Assembly: GCF_001544975.2 (NCBI RefSeq)
Contig: NZ_FCOG02000030.1
Span: 19,131-83,130 of the forward strand
DNA length: 64,000 nt
Origin: Caballeronia arationis
Lineage (GTDB): Bacteria > Pseudomonadota > Gammaproteobacteria > Burkholderiales > Burkholderiaceae
Direction: 5' to 3'
Shown here: positions 41,465-50,278 of the stretch, one piece after another
Layout of the letters: the number at the start of each line of letters is the position of its first letter
How positions within the stretch are numbered: position 1 is the first letter of the stretch
The notes under the pieces: generated by a model
Database searches by the model: none
Seen by the model: the letters and a program-made list of their open reading frames with translations, nothing else
What the model was told of the DNA's origin: nothing
Position numbers and translations under genes: made by a program

Positions 41465-42424
41465 ATGCAGGCGATGCGCTTGAAAAGCGCGGGAATCGTG
41501 ATGGCGGCGGCGCTGGTCGCCGGCTGCGCGACCGTGACGACGCCTACGAAGGGCGATCCGCTCGAAAGCTACAACCGGACGATGTTCACGATCAACGACA
41601 AGATCGACCAGGTTGCGCTGAAGCCGGTCGCGAAGGCGTACGTCTGGGCGATCCCGGAGCCGGTCCGCAACAGCGTCACGAACTTCTTCTCCAACATCGG
41701 CGATGTCTACATCGCGGCGAACAACCTGTTGCAGCTCAATATCGCGGATGGCGTGTCGGACATCGTGCGCGTCGCGATGAACACGGTGTTCGGCGTCGGC
41801 GGTCTGTTCGACGTCGCGACCATCGCGAAGCTGCCGAAGCACCAGGCCGACTTCGGCCTCACGCTCGGCCACTACGGCGTGCCGCCGGGCCCGTACCTCG
41901 TGCTGCCGCTGCTCGGGCCGAGCACGGTGCGGGACACGGGCGGCACGGTCGTCGATTATTTCGGCAATCCGCTCACCTATGTGAAGCCGGATTCGGTTAG
42001 CTGGGCGCTCTACGGCGTGAATCTCATCGACGTGCGTGCGAACCTGCTCGGCGCGAGCGATGTGCTCTCGGAAGCCGCGCTCGACAAATATTCGTTCGTC
42101 CGCAATGCATACTTGCAGCGTCGCGAGTATCTGATTTCGGGCGGCGAAAGCACGGCACCGGATTACGGCGAGACGCCACCGCCGACCTACGATGAGTCGG
42201 GCACCGGTACTCCGGCGGCCGCTGCGGCAACGGGGGCGTCGGCGACAGCCACGCCGCCGGCTCCGGCATCGGCGACCGCTGCGCCGGCAACCGCGGCTTC
42301 GGCTGCGGAAGGCGCGTCCGGCACGGCGGAAGCGCCGACCCCGGCAAGCGGTACCAACACGATTCCGGGCAACCAGTTCGTGCCGCCGCGCGTACCCGCG
42401 TTCCCTTCGATCCGCTTACGCTGA
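41465..42424 (+). CDS. mlaA: Outer-membrane lipoprotein MlaA (VacJ)
   Basis: This outer-membrane lipoprotein removes mislocalised phospholipids from the outer leaflet and hands them to MlaC. The 319-residue product has the lipobox LVAGC, then DPLESYNRTMFTINDKIDQ, the channel-forming amphipathic region, FGLTLGHYGVPPGPYLVLPLLGPSTVRD and DVLSEAALDKYSFVRNAYLQRREYL, all typical of VacJ. From about residue 240 it has an Ala/Thr/Pro-rich tail of about 70 residues, absent in E. coli MlaA. AAGGAGAAGGG lies before the ATG. Its place inside the mla operon, rather than elsewhere as in E. coli, supports its role here. Confidence 0.94.
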   Translation: MQAMRLKSAGIVMAAALVAGCATVTTPTKGDPLESYNRTMFTINDKIDQVALKPVAKAYVWAIPEPVRNSVTNFFSNIGDVYIAANNLLQLNIADGVSDIVRVAMNTVFGVGGLFDVATIAKLPKHQADFGLTLGHYGVPPGPYLVLPLLGPSTVRDTGGTVVDYFGNPLTYVKPDSVSWALYGVNLIDVRANLLGASDVLSEAALDKYSFVRNAYLQRREYLISGGESTAPDYGETPPPTYDESGTGTPAAAAATGASATATPPAPASATAAPATAASAAEGASGTAEAPTPASGTNTIPGNQFVPPRVPAFPSIRLR

Positions 42425-42547
42425 TTCACCGGCGTCTAACGAGCGGTAACATTTTTGACAGGTATTACGACGGTTTGGATAGCGTGGCAGGTGAACTCGG
42501 AAACGGTGCCACGTTCAAACCCAAGCCACTTTCACGCAGGGTCTGAA

Positions 42548-43177
42548 ATGAAAAAACTATTGTTGCTTCCCCTTTTCGCGGTCTTCATGGCGTTTTGCAA
42601 TGGCGCATCGGCGCAGGCCGTCGACACCAACAATCCGGACGTGTTGGTCAAGACGGTCACGCAGCAGGTGCTCGACCAGATTAAGGCGGACAAGCAGATC
42701 CAGTCGGGCAATATCACGCGCATCACGGAACTCGTGAACGAGAAGATCCTGCCGTACACGGACTTCACGCGCACCACGCGTCTCGTGATGGGCCGCAACT
42801 GGAATACCGCCACGCCCCAGCAGCAAAAGGAGATCGTCGAGCAGTTCAAGATGCTCCTGATCCGTACGTATTCGGGCGCGCTCGCGCAGGTGCGTGACCA
42901 GCAGGTCCAGTACAAGCCGTTCCGCGCATCGCCGGAAGATACGGACGTCGTGGTGCGCTCTGTCGTGATCAACAACGGCTCGCCGATCCAGCTCGACTAC
43001 CGTCTCTACAAGACGCCGCAGGGCTGGAAGGTCTACGACATCAACGTGCTCGGCGCGTGGCTGATCCAGGCATACCAGCAGCAGTTCAACGAGCAGATCT
43101 CGCAGCATGGCGTCGACGGGCTGCTGCAGTTCCTCACGCAGCGCAATCAGCAACTCGCGAGCGGCAAGGCATCGTGA
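42548..43177 (+). CDS. mlaC: Periplasmic phospholipid carrier MlaC
   Basis: This soluble periplasmic protein shuttles phospholipid between MlaA and MlaD. The 209-residue product has a signal peptide (KKLLLLPLFAVFMAFCNGASA) and the Ttg2D/MlaC family core: PYTDFTRTTRLVMGRNWNTATPQQ, YSGALAQVRDQQVQYKPF and KVYDINVLGAWLIQAYQQQFNEQI. ATG at 42548 begins the signal peptide; the frame extends upstream without one. The stop overlaps the mlaB GTG. Confidence 0.94.
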   Translation: MKKLLLLPLFAVFMAFCNGASAQAVDTNNPDVLVKTVTQQVLDQIKADKQIQSGNITRITELVNEKILPYTDFTRTTRLVMGRNWNTATPQQQKEIVEQFKMLLIRTYSGALAQVRDQQVQYKPFRASPEDTDVVVRSVVINNGSPIQLDYRLYKTPQGWKVYDINVLGAWLIQAYQQQFNEQISQHGVDGLLQFLTQRNQQLASGKAS

Positions 43178-43500
43178 GCAGCGTGAATTCCGCTGGTCTG
43201 TCTGCAGCCGGCATGCCGGCCAGTGCCGCCGCTGGCCGCTTCCAGACGGCCGCGTCGCTGACGCATGAAAGCGCCAGGGCGGCGCTCGAAGCGGGGCTGT
43301 CACGGATCGCTGCGGGCGCGACCGAAGTCGATTGCGCGCCGCTGCGTCAATTCGATTCGTCCGCGCTCGCCGTGCTGCTCGCATGGCAGCGCGCGGCGTC
43401 TTCACGTGGCGGCGCGCTCGCCGTCGTGAACCTTCCCACCGGGCTTGCCAGTCTCGCGCAGGCCTACGGCGTCGACACGCTCCTCACCTTCCGGCATTGA
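43174..43500 (+). CDS. mlaB: STAS-domain protein MlaB
   Basis: This small cytoplasmic STAS-domain subunit binds MlaF and is required for its activity. The 108-residue product has the STAS pattern VDCAPLRQFDSSALAVLLAWQRAASSRGGALAVVNLPTGLASLAQAYGV. The start is GTG at 43174, overlapping the mlaC stop (GTGA), so it depends on coupled translation. It is the last mla gene; the 203-bp gap after it holds the promoter of the next pair. Confidence 0.9.
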   Translation: MSSVNSAGLSAAGMPASAAAGRFQTAASLTHESARAALEAGLSRIAAGATEVDCAPLRQFDSSALAVLLAWQRAASSRGGALAVVNLPTGLASLAQAYGVDTLLTFRH

Positions 43501-43608
43501 TCCTGCACTGATGCAGCGAGCGGCGCGGCGCGGCGCAGCGCAGGATCGTCCTTCGCCCGCGCCGCGCCCGGCAGGACCGGGCTCGGGTCGGCCAAAGCCG
43601 GTTTGCCC

Positions 43609-43614
43609 TATAAT
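43609..43614 (+). promoter_or_regulatory. Candidate -10 (TATAAT) before the ABC-2 exporter genes
   Basis: TATAAT lies about 90 bp before the chosen start in the gap after mlaB. It is embedded in CCCTATAATC like the element before mlaF. No clear -35 was seen. Confidence 0.4.
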
Positions 43615-43703
43615 CAAACGTTTTTTCGGCACGTCACCCGGCCCTTTTTCGGCCCGACACGGTGCCGACCACGTTCCAGTACCGCACAATTCGAGGCGCC
43701 GCC

Positions 43704-44651
43704 ATGTTCGGCGGGCGCACTGTCATGCCAGCCATAGAAATCCGAAACGTCAGAAAGCGCTACAAAGAGCTGCAAGCGCTCAAAGGCGTGAGTTTCTCGG
43801 TGGAAGAAGGCGAATTCTTCGGCCTGCTCGGTCCCAACGGAGCGGGCAAAACCACCCTCATCAGCATTCTCGCGGGCCTCGCGCGCGCCGACAGCGGCAC
43901 GATCTCGGTCCGCGGGCACGACGTCGTCAGCGATTTCCGCGCCGCGCGCCGCGCGCTCGGCATCGTGCCGCAGGAACTCGTCTTCGATCCGTTCTTCACC
44001 GTGCGCGAGTCGCTGCGCATCCAGTCGGGCTACTTTGGCTTGCGCAATAACGATGACTGGATCGACGAAGTCATGGCGAATCTCGATCTCACCGAGAAGG
44101 CCGACGTCAACACGCGCGCGCTGTCGGGCGGCATGAAGCGGCGCGTGCTCGTCGCGCAGGCGCTGGTGCACCGGCCGCCCGTGATCGTGCTCGACGAGCC
44201 GACCGCCGGCGTCGACGTCGAGTTGCGCCAGACGCTCTGGAAGTTCATTTCGCGCCTGAACCGCGAAGGCCACACGATCGTGCTCACGACGCACTATCTG
44301 GAAGAAGCCGAGTCGTTGTGCGACCGGCTCGCGATGCTTCGCCGCGGCGAAGTCGTCGCGCTCGAGCGCACGAGCACGCTGTTGCAGCGTTTCGCGGGCA
44401 TGCAGCTGTTCCTGCGCTTCAAACATGGCGTTCTCCCCGCCGACCTGCGTCAGCTGGAAGTCGATCCGCACGCGATTTCGGGCACGCAGCACCTGCTGCG
44501 GCTGTCGAGCTACGACGAAGTCGAGCCGATTCTCGCGAAGTGCCGCGCGGCTGGTTGCGCGTTAGACGAAATCGAAGTGCGCAAGGCCGATCTGGAAGAC
44601 GTGTTCGTGCAGGTCATGAACGAACCCGAAGTGGTCGAGGGACTTTCATGA
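43704..44651 (+). CDS. ABC-2 type transporter ATP-binding protein (YadG-like)
   Basis: This 315-residue ATPase of the drug/polysaccharide ABC-2 class has Walker A GPNGAGKTT, signature LSGGMKRRVLVAQA, Walker B VIVLDEPTAGVD and H-loop TTHYLEEAE, followed by a C-terminal domain of about 90 residues. Two starts are possible: ATG at 43704 with GAGG about 8 bases upstream, and ATG at 43725 (MPAIEIRNV), which is closer to the usual family start. It overlaps its permease (ATGA). Confidence 0.9.
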   Translation: MFGGRTVMPAIEIRNVRKRYKELQALKGVSFSVEEGEFFGLLGPNGAGKTTLISILAGLARADSGTISVRGHDVVSDFRAARRALGIVPQELVFDPFFTVRESLRIQSGYFGLRNNDDWIDEVMANLDLTEKADVNTRALSGGMKRRVLVAQALVHRPPVIVLDEPTAGVDVELRQTLWKFISRLNREGHTIVLTTHYLEEAESLCDRLAMLRRGEVVALERTSTLLQRFAGMQLFLRFKHGVLPADLRQLEVDPHAISGTQHLLRLSSYDEVEPILAKCRAAGCALDEIEVRKADLEDVFVQVMNEPEVVEGLS

Positions 44652-45403
44652 GCGGTTTCAGGACACTGTTTTACAAGGAAATTTTGCGTTTCTGGAAAGT
44701 CGCTTTCCAGACGGTGCTCGCGCCGGTTATCACGGCGCTCCTTTACCTGATGATCTTCGGCCACGCGCTGTCGAGCCACGTGCAGGTCTATCAGGGCGTC
44801 GCGTACACGAGCTTTCTCGTGCCCGGCCTCGTGATGATGAGCGTGCTGCAGAATTCGTTCGCGAACAGCTCGTCGTCGCTGATCCAGTCGAAGATCACGG
44901 GCAATCTCGTGTTCGTGCTGCTGCCGCCGATCGCGCACTGGGAGATGTATTTTGCCTACGTGCTGGCGTCGGTGGTGCGCGGGCTGACGGTAGGATTCGG
45001 CGTATTCATAGTCACGGTGTGGTTTATTCCGATGACTTTTTCCGCGCCGCTCTACATCATTGCGTTCGCGGTGCTGGGGTCGGGGATTCTCGGCACGCTC
45101 GGGCTGATCGCCGGCATCTGGGCCGAGAAATTCGACCAGCTCGCCGCGTTCCAGAACTTTCTGATCATGCCGCTCACGTTCCTTTCGGGCGTGTTCTACT
45201 CGACGCATACGCTGCCGCCCGTCTGGCGCGAAGTGTCGCGGCTGAATCCGTTTTTTTACATGATCGACGGGTTCCGCTACGGCTTTTTCGGCATGTCCGA
45301 CGTGAGTCCGCTCGCGAGCCTCGGGATCGTCGCCGCGTTCTTCGTGGTGCTGGCGGTGATCTGCGTGCGCCTGCTGGCAAGCGGCTACAAGCTGCGTCAC
45401 TAA
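44648..45403 (+). CDS. ABC-2 type transporter permease (YadH-like)
   Basis: This 251-residue inner-membrane permease has six helices and the ABC-2 signature region ending NFLIMPLTFLSGVFYSTHTLPPVWREVSRLNPF. It pairs with the ATPase just upstream. The pair lies between mlaB and ibaG, so its substrate could relate to the envelope, but that is guilt by association only. E. coli YadGH is similar and also of unknown substrate. Confidence 0.9.
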   Translation: MSGFRTLFYKEILRFWKVAFQTVLAPVITALLYLMIFGHALSSHVQVYQGVAYTSFLVPGLVMMSVLQNSFANSSSSLIQSKITGNLVFVLLPPIAHWEMYFAYVLASVVRGLTVGFGVFIVTVWFIPMTFSAPLYIIAFAVLGSGILGTLGLIAGIWAEKFDQLAAFQNFLIMPLTFLSGVFYSTHTLPPVWREVSRLNPFFYMIDGFRYGFFGMSDVSPLASLGIVAAFFVVLAVICVRLLASGYKLRH

Positions 45404-45421
45404 ATTTTTTAGGAGACTTCC

Positions 45422-45661
45422 ATGTTGCCGACCCCGGAACAAGTGAAGGATTACATCGCTGGCGGCCTTGCTTGCCAGCACCTGGAAGTGGAAGGCGATG
45501 GCCAGCATTTCTTCGCGACCATCGTCAGCGACGCGTTCGAAGGCAAGCGCCTGATCGCGCGTCATCAGCTCGTCTACGCGGCGCTCGGCGACCGCATGCG
45601 CGCGGAAATCCACGCGCTCAGCATGAAGACGCTCACGCCCGCGGAGTGGAAATCGGCCTGA
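45422..45661 (+). CDS. ibaG: BolA-family protein IbaG (YrbA)
   Basis: This 79-residue BolA-like protein has the conserved CQHLEVEGDGQHFFATIVSDAFEGKRLIARHQLVYAALGD with the histidine used for iron-sulfur coordination with a monothiol glutaredoxin. In E. coli ibaG is acid-induced and lies between mlaB and murA, as here apart from the ABC-2 pair. GGAG lies upstream of the ATG. Confidence 0.93.
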   Translation: MLPTPEQVKDYIAGGLACQHLEVEGDGQHFFATIVSDAFEGKRLIARHQLVYAALGDRMRAEIHALSMKTLTPAEWKSA

Positions 45662-45762
45662 GCCGACCGGCGTCGCCGGAAATGTCCGGCGCGCGTATTC
45701 AAGTCAATCGCGACGCCGATGCCGGCGTCGCAGCAGCAAGCACGGTAGAAGGACACTGAAGC

Positions 45763-47034
45763 ATGGACAAACTGGTCATCACTGGGGGCACGAAGCTCTC
45801 GGGCGAAATCGTCGTATCGGGTGCCAAGAACGCGGCGCTGCCGATTCTCTGCGCAAGCCTGCTCACCGCCGACGACGTCCATCTGGAAAACGTTCCGAAT
45901 CTGCAGGACGTGCGCACCACGCTCAAGCTGCTGCGCCAGATGGGCGTGAATTCGGAAGTGAGCGGCGACGGGCGCGTGACGCTGAACGCGTCGAAAGTCG
46001 ACAACCTCGTCGCGCCATATGAGATGGTGAAGACGATGCGCGCGTCGATCCTCGTGCTCGGGCCGCTCGTCGCGCGCTTCGGCGAGGCGAAGGTGTCGCT
46101 GCCGGGCGGCTGCGCGATCGGCGCGCGTCCGGTCGACCAGCACATCAAGGGCCTGCAGGCGATGGGCGCCGAGATCAACATCGAGCACGGTTTCATCGAA
46201 GCGCGGGCGAAGCGCCTGAAAGGCGCGCGCATCATCACCGACATGATCACGGTCACCGGCACGGAAAACCTGCTGATGGCAGCCGTCCTCGCCGATGGCG
46301 AAACGGTGATCGAAAACGCGGCGCGCGAGCCGGAAGTCACCGACCTCGCGCATCTGCTCGTGAAGATGGGCGCGAAGATCGACGGTATCGGTTCGGACCG
46401 GCTCGTGATTCACGGCGTCGACAAGCTGCATGGCGCGCGGCACTCGGTCGTGCCGGACCGTATCGAAGCGGGCACGTTCCTGTGCGCGGTCGCCGCTGCT
46501 GGCGGCGACGTGACGCTGCGTCACGTGAATCCGTCGCTGCTGGACGCGGTGACGTCGAAGCTGTGCGAAGCGGGCGTGTCGATCGAGGAAAGCGGCGACT
46601 CGATGCGCGTGAAGATGGCGAAGCGCCCCGAAGCGGTGAGCTTCCGCACGTCGGAATACCCGGCGTTCCCGACCGACATGCAGGCGCAGTTCATGGCGCT
46701 CAATGCGATGGCGAAAGGCACCTCGCAGGTCGTCGAGACGATCTTCGAGAACCGCTTCATGCACGTGCAGGAATTGAACCGTCTTGGTGCGAGCATCACC
46801 ATCGACGGCAATACGGCGCTCGTCGCGGGTGTCGAGAAGCTGTCGGGCGCGAAGGTGATGGCAACCGACCTGCGCGCGTCGGCGAGCCTCGTGATCGCGG
46901 CGATGTGCGCGGACGGCGACACGCTGATCGACCGTATCTATCACCTCGACCGCGGCTACGACCGCATGGAAGCGAAGCTGACGGCGGTCGGCGCGAAGGT
47001 GAGCCGCATCAAGGGAACCGGGAGCGAACAATGA
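45763..47034 (+). CDS. murA: UDP-N-acetylglucosamine 1-carboxyvinyltransferase
   Basis: This enzyme catalyses the first committed step of peptidoglycan synthesis, adding enolpyruvate to UDP-GlcNAc, and is the target of fosfomycin. The 423-residue protein has SGAKNAALPILCASLL near the N-terminus and the catalytic cysteine in LPGGCAIGARPVD (Cys117), so it is predicted to be fosfomycin-sensitive at the target. Length matches the family. Its stop overlaps the hisG start (ATGA), tying cell wall synthesis to the his operon. Confidence 0.97.
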   Translation: MDKLVITGGTKLSGEIVVSGAKNAALPILCASLLTADDVHLENVPNLQDVRTTLKLLRQMGVNSEVSGDGRVTLNASKVDNLVAPYEMVKTMRASILVLGPLVARFGEAKVSLPGGCAIGARPVDQHIKGLQAMGAEINIEHGFIEARAKRLKGARIITDMITVTGTENLLMAAVLADGETVIENAAREPEVTDLAHLLVKMGAKIDGIGSDRLVIHGVDKLHGARHSVVPDRIEAGTFLCAVAAAGGDVTLRHVNPSLLDAVTSKLCEAGVSIEESGDSMRVKMAKRPEAVSFRTSEYPAFPTDMQAQFMALNAMAKGTSQVVETIFENRFMHVQELNRLGASITIDGNTALVAGVEKLSGAKVMATDLRASASLVIAAMCADGDTLIDRIYHLDRGYDRMEAKLTAVGAKVSRIKGTGSEQ

Positions 47035-47723
47035 GTTCGGTGCCACAGACTTCGTCGTCGGTCGGCGCGAGTGCGCCGCTCACGCTCGCGTTGTCGAAAG
47101 GGCGTATCTTCGAAGAGACGCTGCCGCTGCTCGCCTCTGCAGGCGTACAGGTGGCCGAGGACCCGGAGACGTCGCGCAAGCTGATCCTGCCGACCACGAA
47201 TCCGAACCTGCGCGTGATCATCGTGCGCGCAACCGATGTGCCGACCTACGTGGAGTACGGCGCGGCGGATTTCGGCGTCGCGGGCAAGGACGTGCTGATC
47301 GAGCATGGCGGCGGCGGGCTGTATCAGCCCGTCGATCTGAATATCGCGCGCTGCCGGATGTCGGTCGCTGTTGCGGCCGGTTTCGACTACGCGAGCGCGG
47401 TGCGCCAGGGCGCGCGTCTGCGAGTCGCGACGAAGTACGTGGAAGTGGCGCGCGAGCATTTCGCGTCGAAGGGCGTGCACGTCGACCTGATCAAGCTGTA
47501 CGGCTCGATGGAACTGGCGCCGCTGGTCGGGCTGGCCGATGCGATCGTCGATCTGGTCAGCTCGGGCGGAACGCTCCGGGCGAACAATCTCGTCGAGGTG
47601 GAGGAGATCATGCAGATTTCGTCGCGTCTCGTCGTGAATCAGGCCGCGCTCAAGCTGAAGCGCGAAGCGCTGAAACCGTACCTCGACGCATTCGAACGCG
47701 CGTCGGTGCCGGAAGGAAACTGA
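47031..47723 (+). CDS. hisG: ATP phosphoribosyltransferase catalytic subunit, short form
   Basis: This enzyme starts histidine synthesis by joining ATP and PRPP. The 230-residue product is the short HisG form, lacking the C-terminal regulatory ACT-like domain of the 299-residue form. Motifs TLALSKGRIFEETLPLL, YGAADFGVAGKDVL and DLVSSGGTLRANNL (PRPP-binding) are present. Short HisG needs the regulatory partner HisZ, which is not in this window. A Ser-rich N-terminal extension of about 15 residues precedes the core. Confidence 0.95.
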   Translation: MSSVPQTSSSVGASAPLTLALSKGRIFEETLPLLASAGVQVAEDPETSRKLILPTTNPNLRVIIVRATDVPTYVEYGAADFGVAGKDVLIEHGGGGLYQPVDLNIARCRMSVAVAAGFDYASAVRQGARLRVATKYVEVAREHFASKGVHVDLIKLYGSMELAPLVGLADAIVDLVSSGGTLRANNLVEVEEIMQISSRLVVNQAALKLKREALKPYLDAFERASVPEGN

Positions 47724-47780
47724 GCGGGAACTGAGCGTGAGCCGGTCCCGCTGCACGCGATACTGAAACGGAAAACCAGC

Positions 47781-49106
47781 ATGTCTATCAAGATTCGCAA
47801 ACTCGATTCCGGCGCCAACGGTTTTCATCAGGCGCTGCACGCGGTGCTCGCGTTCGAAGTGAGCGAGGACGAAGCCATCGAACGCTCCGTCGCGCAGATT
47901 CTCGCCGACGTGAAGGCGCGCGGTGACGCGGCCGTGCTCGACTACACGAACAGGTTCGACCGGCTGAAGGCGGAGAGCGTCGCAGCGCTCGAACTGCCGC
48001 CGACGGAACTCGAAGCGGCGCTCGAAGCGCTCGAACCGAAACGCCGCGCAGCGCTGGAAGCGGCAGCGGCGCGCGTGCGCGGCTATCACGAGAAGCAGCG
48101 CATCGAGTGCGGGAGCCATAGCTGGCAATACACCGAAGCCGACGGCACCGTCCTCGGCCAGAAAGTCACGCCGCTCGACCGTGCGGGCATCTACGTGCCG
48201 GGCGGCAAGGCGGCGTATCCGTCGTCGGTGCTGATGAACGCGATTCCGGCGCGCGTCGCGGGCGTGAAGGAAATCGTGATGGTCGTGCCCACGCCCGACG
48301 GCGTGAAGAATCAGCTCGTGCTCGCGGCGGCGCTGCTCGGCGGCGTGGACCGCGTGTTCACGATCGGCGGCGCGCAGGCGGTTGGCGCGCTCGCATATGG
48401 CACGGAGAGCGTCCCATCCGTCGACAAAATCTGCGGCCCGGGCAATGCCTACGTGGCGTCGGCGAAGCGCCGCGTGTTCGGCACCGTCGGCATCGACATG
48501 ATCGCAGGGCCGTCCGAAATCCTCGTGATCTGCGACGCCACCACCGACCCGCGCTGGGTTGCGATGGACCTTTTCTCGCAAGCAGAACACGACGAACTCG
48601 CGCAGTCCATTCTGCTGTGCCCGGACGCGGCGTTCATCCAGCGCGTGGAAGATGCGATCGTCGAACTGCTTCCCGCGATGCCGCGCCGCGACGTGATCCA
48701 GCGCTCGCTCGAAGACCGCGGTGCGCTGATCAAGGTGAAGGACATGGCCGAAGCCTGCGCGATCGCCAACGACATCGCGCCGGAGCATCTCGAAATCTCG
48801 GCGCTCGATCCGCACCACTGGGCCGCGCAGATCCGCCATGCCGGCGCGATCTTCCTCGGCCGCTACACGAGCGAAAGCCTCGGCGACTACTGCGCCGGCC
48901 CGAACCACGTTCTGCCGACTTCGCGCACGGCGCGTTTTTCGTCGCCGCTCGGCGTCTACGATTTCATAAAGCGCTCAAGCGTGATCGAAGTCAGCGCGGA
49001 AGGCGCGCAGACGCTCGGCGAGATCGCTGCAGAACTTGCATACGGCGAAGGCCTGCAGGCGCACGCGCGCAGTGCCGAATACCGGATGAAATACACGGGC
49101 CAGTAA
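47781..49106 (+). CDS. hisD: Histidinol dehydrogenase
   Basis: This zinc- and NAD-dependent enzyme performs the last two steps of histidine synthesis, histidinol to histidine. The 441-residue protein has DRAGIYVPGGKAAYPSSVLM, the catalytic QAEHDELAQ, and MIAGPSEILVI. Late GDYCAGPNHVLPTSRTARFSS is conserved. Length matches HisD. It follows hisG by 57 bp. Confidence 0.97.
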   Translation: MSIKIRKLDSGANGFHQALHAVLAFEVSEDEAIERSVAQILADVKARGDAAVLDYTNRFDRLKAESVAALELPPTELEAALEALEPKRRAALEAAAARVRGYHEKQRIECGSHSWQYTEADGTVLGQKVTPLDRAGIYVPGGKAAYPSSVLMNAIPARVAGVKEIVMVVPTPDGVKNQLVLAAALLGGVDRVFTIGGAQAVGALAYGTESVPSVDKICGPGNAYVASAKRRVFGTVGIDMIAGPSEILVICDATTDPRWVAMDLFSQAEHDELAQSILLCPDAAFIQRVEDAIVELLPAMPRRDVIQRSLEDRGALIKVKDMAEACAIANDIAPEHLEISALDPHHWAAQIRHAGAIFLGRYTSESLGDYCAGPNHVLPTSRTARFSSPLGVYDFIKRSSVIEVSAEGAQTLGEIAAELAYGEGLQAHARSAEYRMKYTGQ

Positions 49107-49174
49107 GCGGCCATTGCCAAGACCAAGGCGGCCCGAGAGCCGCCGTTCGGCCGACGAGAGCGGCCGCCGAGACC

Positions 49175-50245
49175 ATGACGACACCACAAGACATCATCCG
49201 CCCCGACGTCCTCGCGATGACGAGCTACCCCGTGCCCCACTCAACCGGCCTCGTGAAGCTCGACGCGATGGAAAATCCGTACCGCCTCCCGGACGATCTC
49301 GCTGCGAAACTCGGCGAGCATCTGGCGGGCGTCGCGTTAAATCGGTATCCGGCGCCGCGTCCGGCCAGCCTGCTTGCGAAGATCAAGCGCGCGATGAACG
49401 TGCCGCCAGCGTGCGAAGTGCTGCTCGGCAACGGCTCGGACGAACTGATCAGCATGCTGTCGATGGCGTGCGCGAAGCCGGGCGCGAAGGTCGTAGCTCC
49501 CGTGCCGGGCTTCGTGATGTATCAGATGTCGGCGGCGTTCGCGCATCTGGAATTCATCGGCGTGCCGCTCAACGCGGACTTCACGCTCGACGCCGAGGCA
49601 CTCATCGCGGTCATCGAGGAGCATGCGCCCGCGCTGGTGTACCTCGCGTATCCGAACAACCCGACCGGCACGCTCTACGACGACGCCGACATCGAACGCG
49701 TGATCGCGGCGTCGACGAAGAGCCTCGTCGTGATCGACGAGGCGTATCAGCCGTTTGCGCAGAGAAGCTGGATGCCGCGCGCCGCGGAGTTCGACAACGT
49801 CGTCGTGATGCGCACGGTTTCGAAGCTCGGCCTCGCGGGCATCCGTCTCGGCTACATGGCGGGCACGGCGAAGTGGATCACCGAATTCGACAAGGTTCGC
49901 CCGCCGTACAACATCAATGTGCTGACGCAGGCGACGGCCGAGTTCCTGCTCAACCACCTCGACGTGCTTGACGCGCAGGCTGCCGAACTTCGCGCCGAGC
50001 GCGCGAAGCTGGCGGAGGAAGTCGCGGCGCTGCCCGGCGCGATGGTTTTCCCGAGCGCGGGCAACTTCCTGCTCGTGCGCGTGCCGGACGCGGCAGTGAC
50101 CTTCGAAACCCTGCTGACATCGCGGGTTTTGGTCAAAAACGTGAGTAAAATGCACCCATTGCTGGCAAATTGTGTGCGTTTGACGGTCGGATCGGCCGAA
50201 GAGAACGCGCAGATGATCGCGGCTCTCAAGCTCGCGTTGCACTAA
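49175..50245 (+). CDS. hisC: Histidinol-phosphate aminotransferase
   Basis: This PLP-dependent class I/II aminotransferase makes histidinol phosphate. The 356-residue protein has the substrate region LDAMENPYRLP, NNPTGTLYDD, VIDEAYQPFA, and the PLP lysine in TVSKLGLAGIRLGY (Lys217). ATG at 49175 was chosen; the upstream open frame overlaps hisD. It lies 33 bp before hisB. Confidence 0.96.
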   Translation: MTTPQDIIRPDVLAMTSYPVPHSTGLVKLDAMENPYRLPDDLAAKLGEHLAGVALNRYPAPRPASLLAKIKRAMNVPPACEVLLGNGSDELISMLSMACAKPGAKVVAPVPGFVMYQMSAAFAHLEFIGVPLNADFTLDAEALIAVIEEHAPALVYLAYPNNPTGTLYDDADIERVIAASTKSLVVIDEAYQPFAQRSWMPRAAEFDNVVVMRTVSKLGLAGIRLGYMAGTAKWITEFDKVRPPYNINVLTQATAEFLLNHLDVLDAQAAELRAERAKLAEEVAALPGAMVFPSAGNFLLVRVPDAAVTFETLLTSRVLVKNVSKMHPLLANCVRLTVGSAEENAQMIAALKLALH

Positions 50246-50278
50246 CCCCGTTTTCTTAAAAAGTCTCAAGGAATCACC

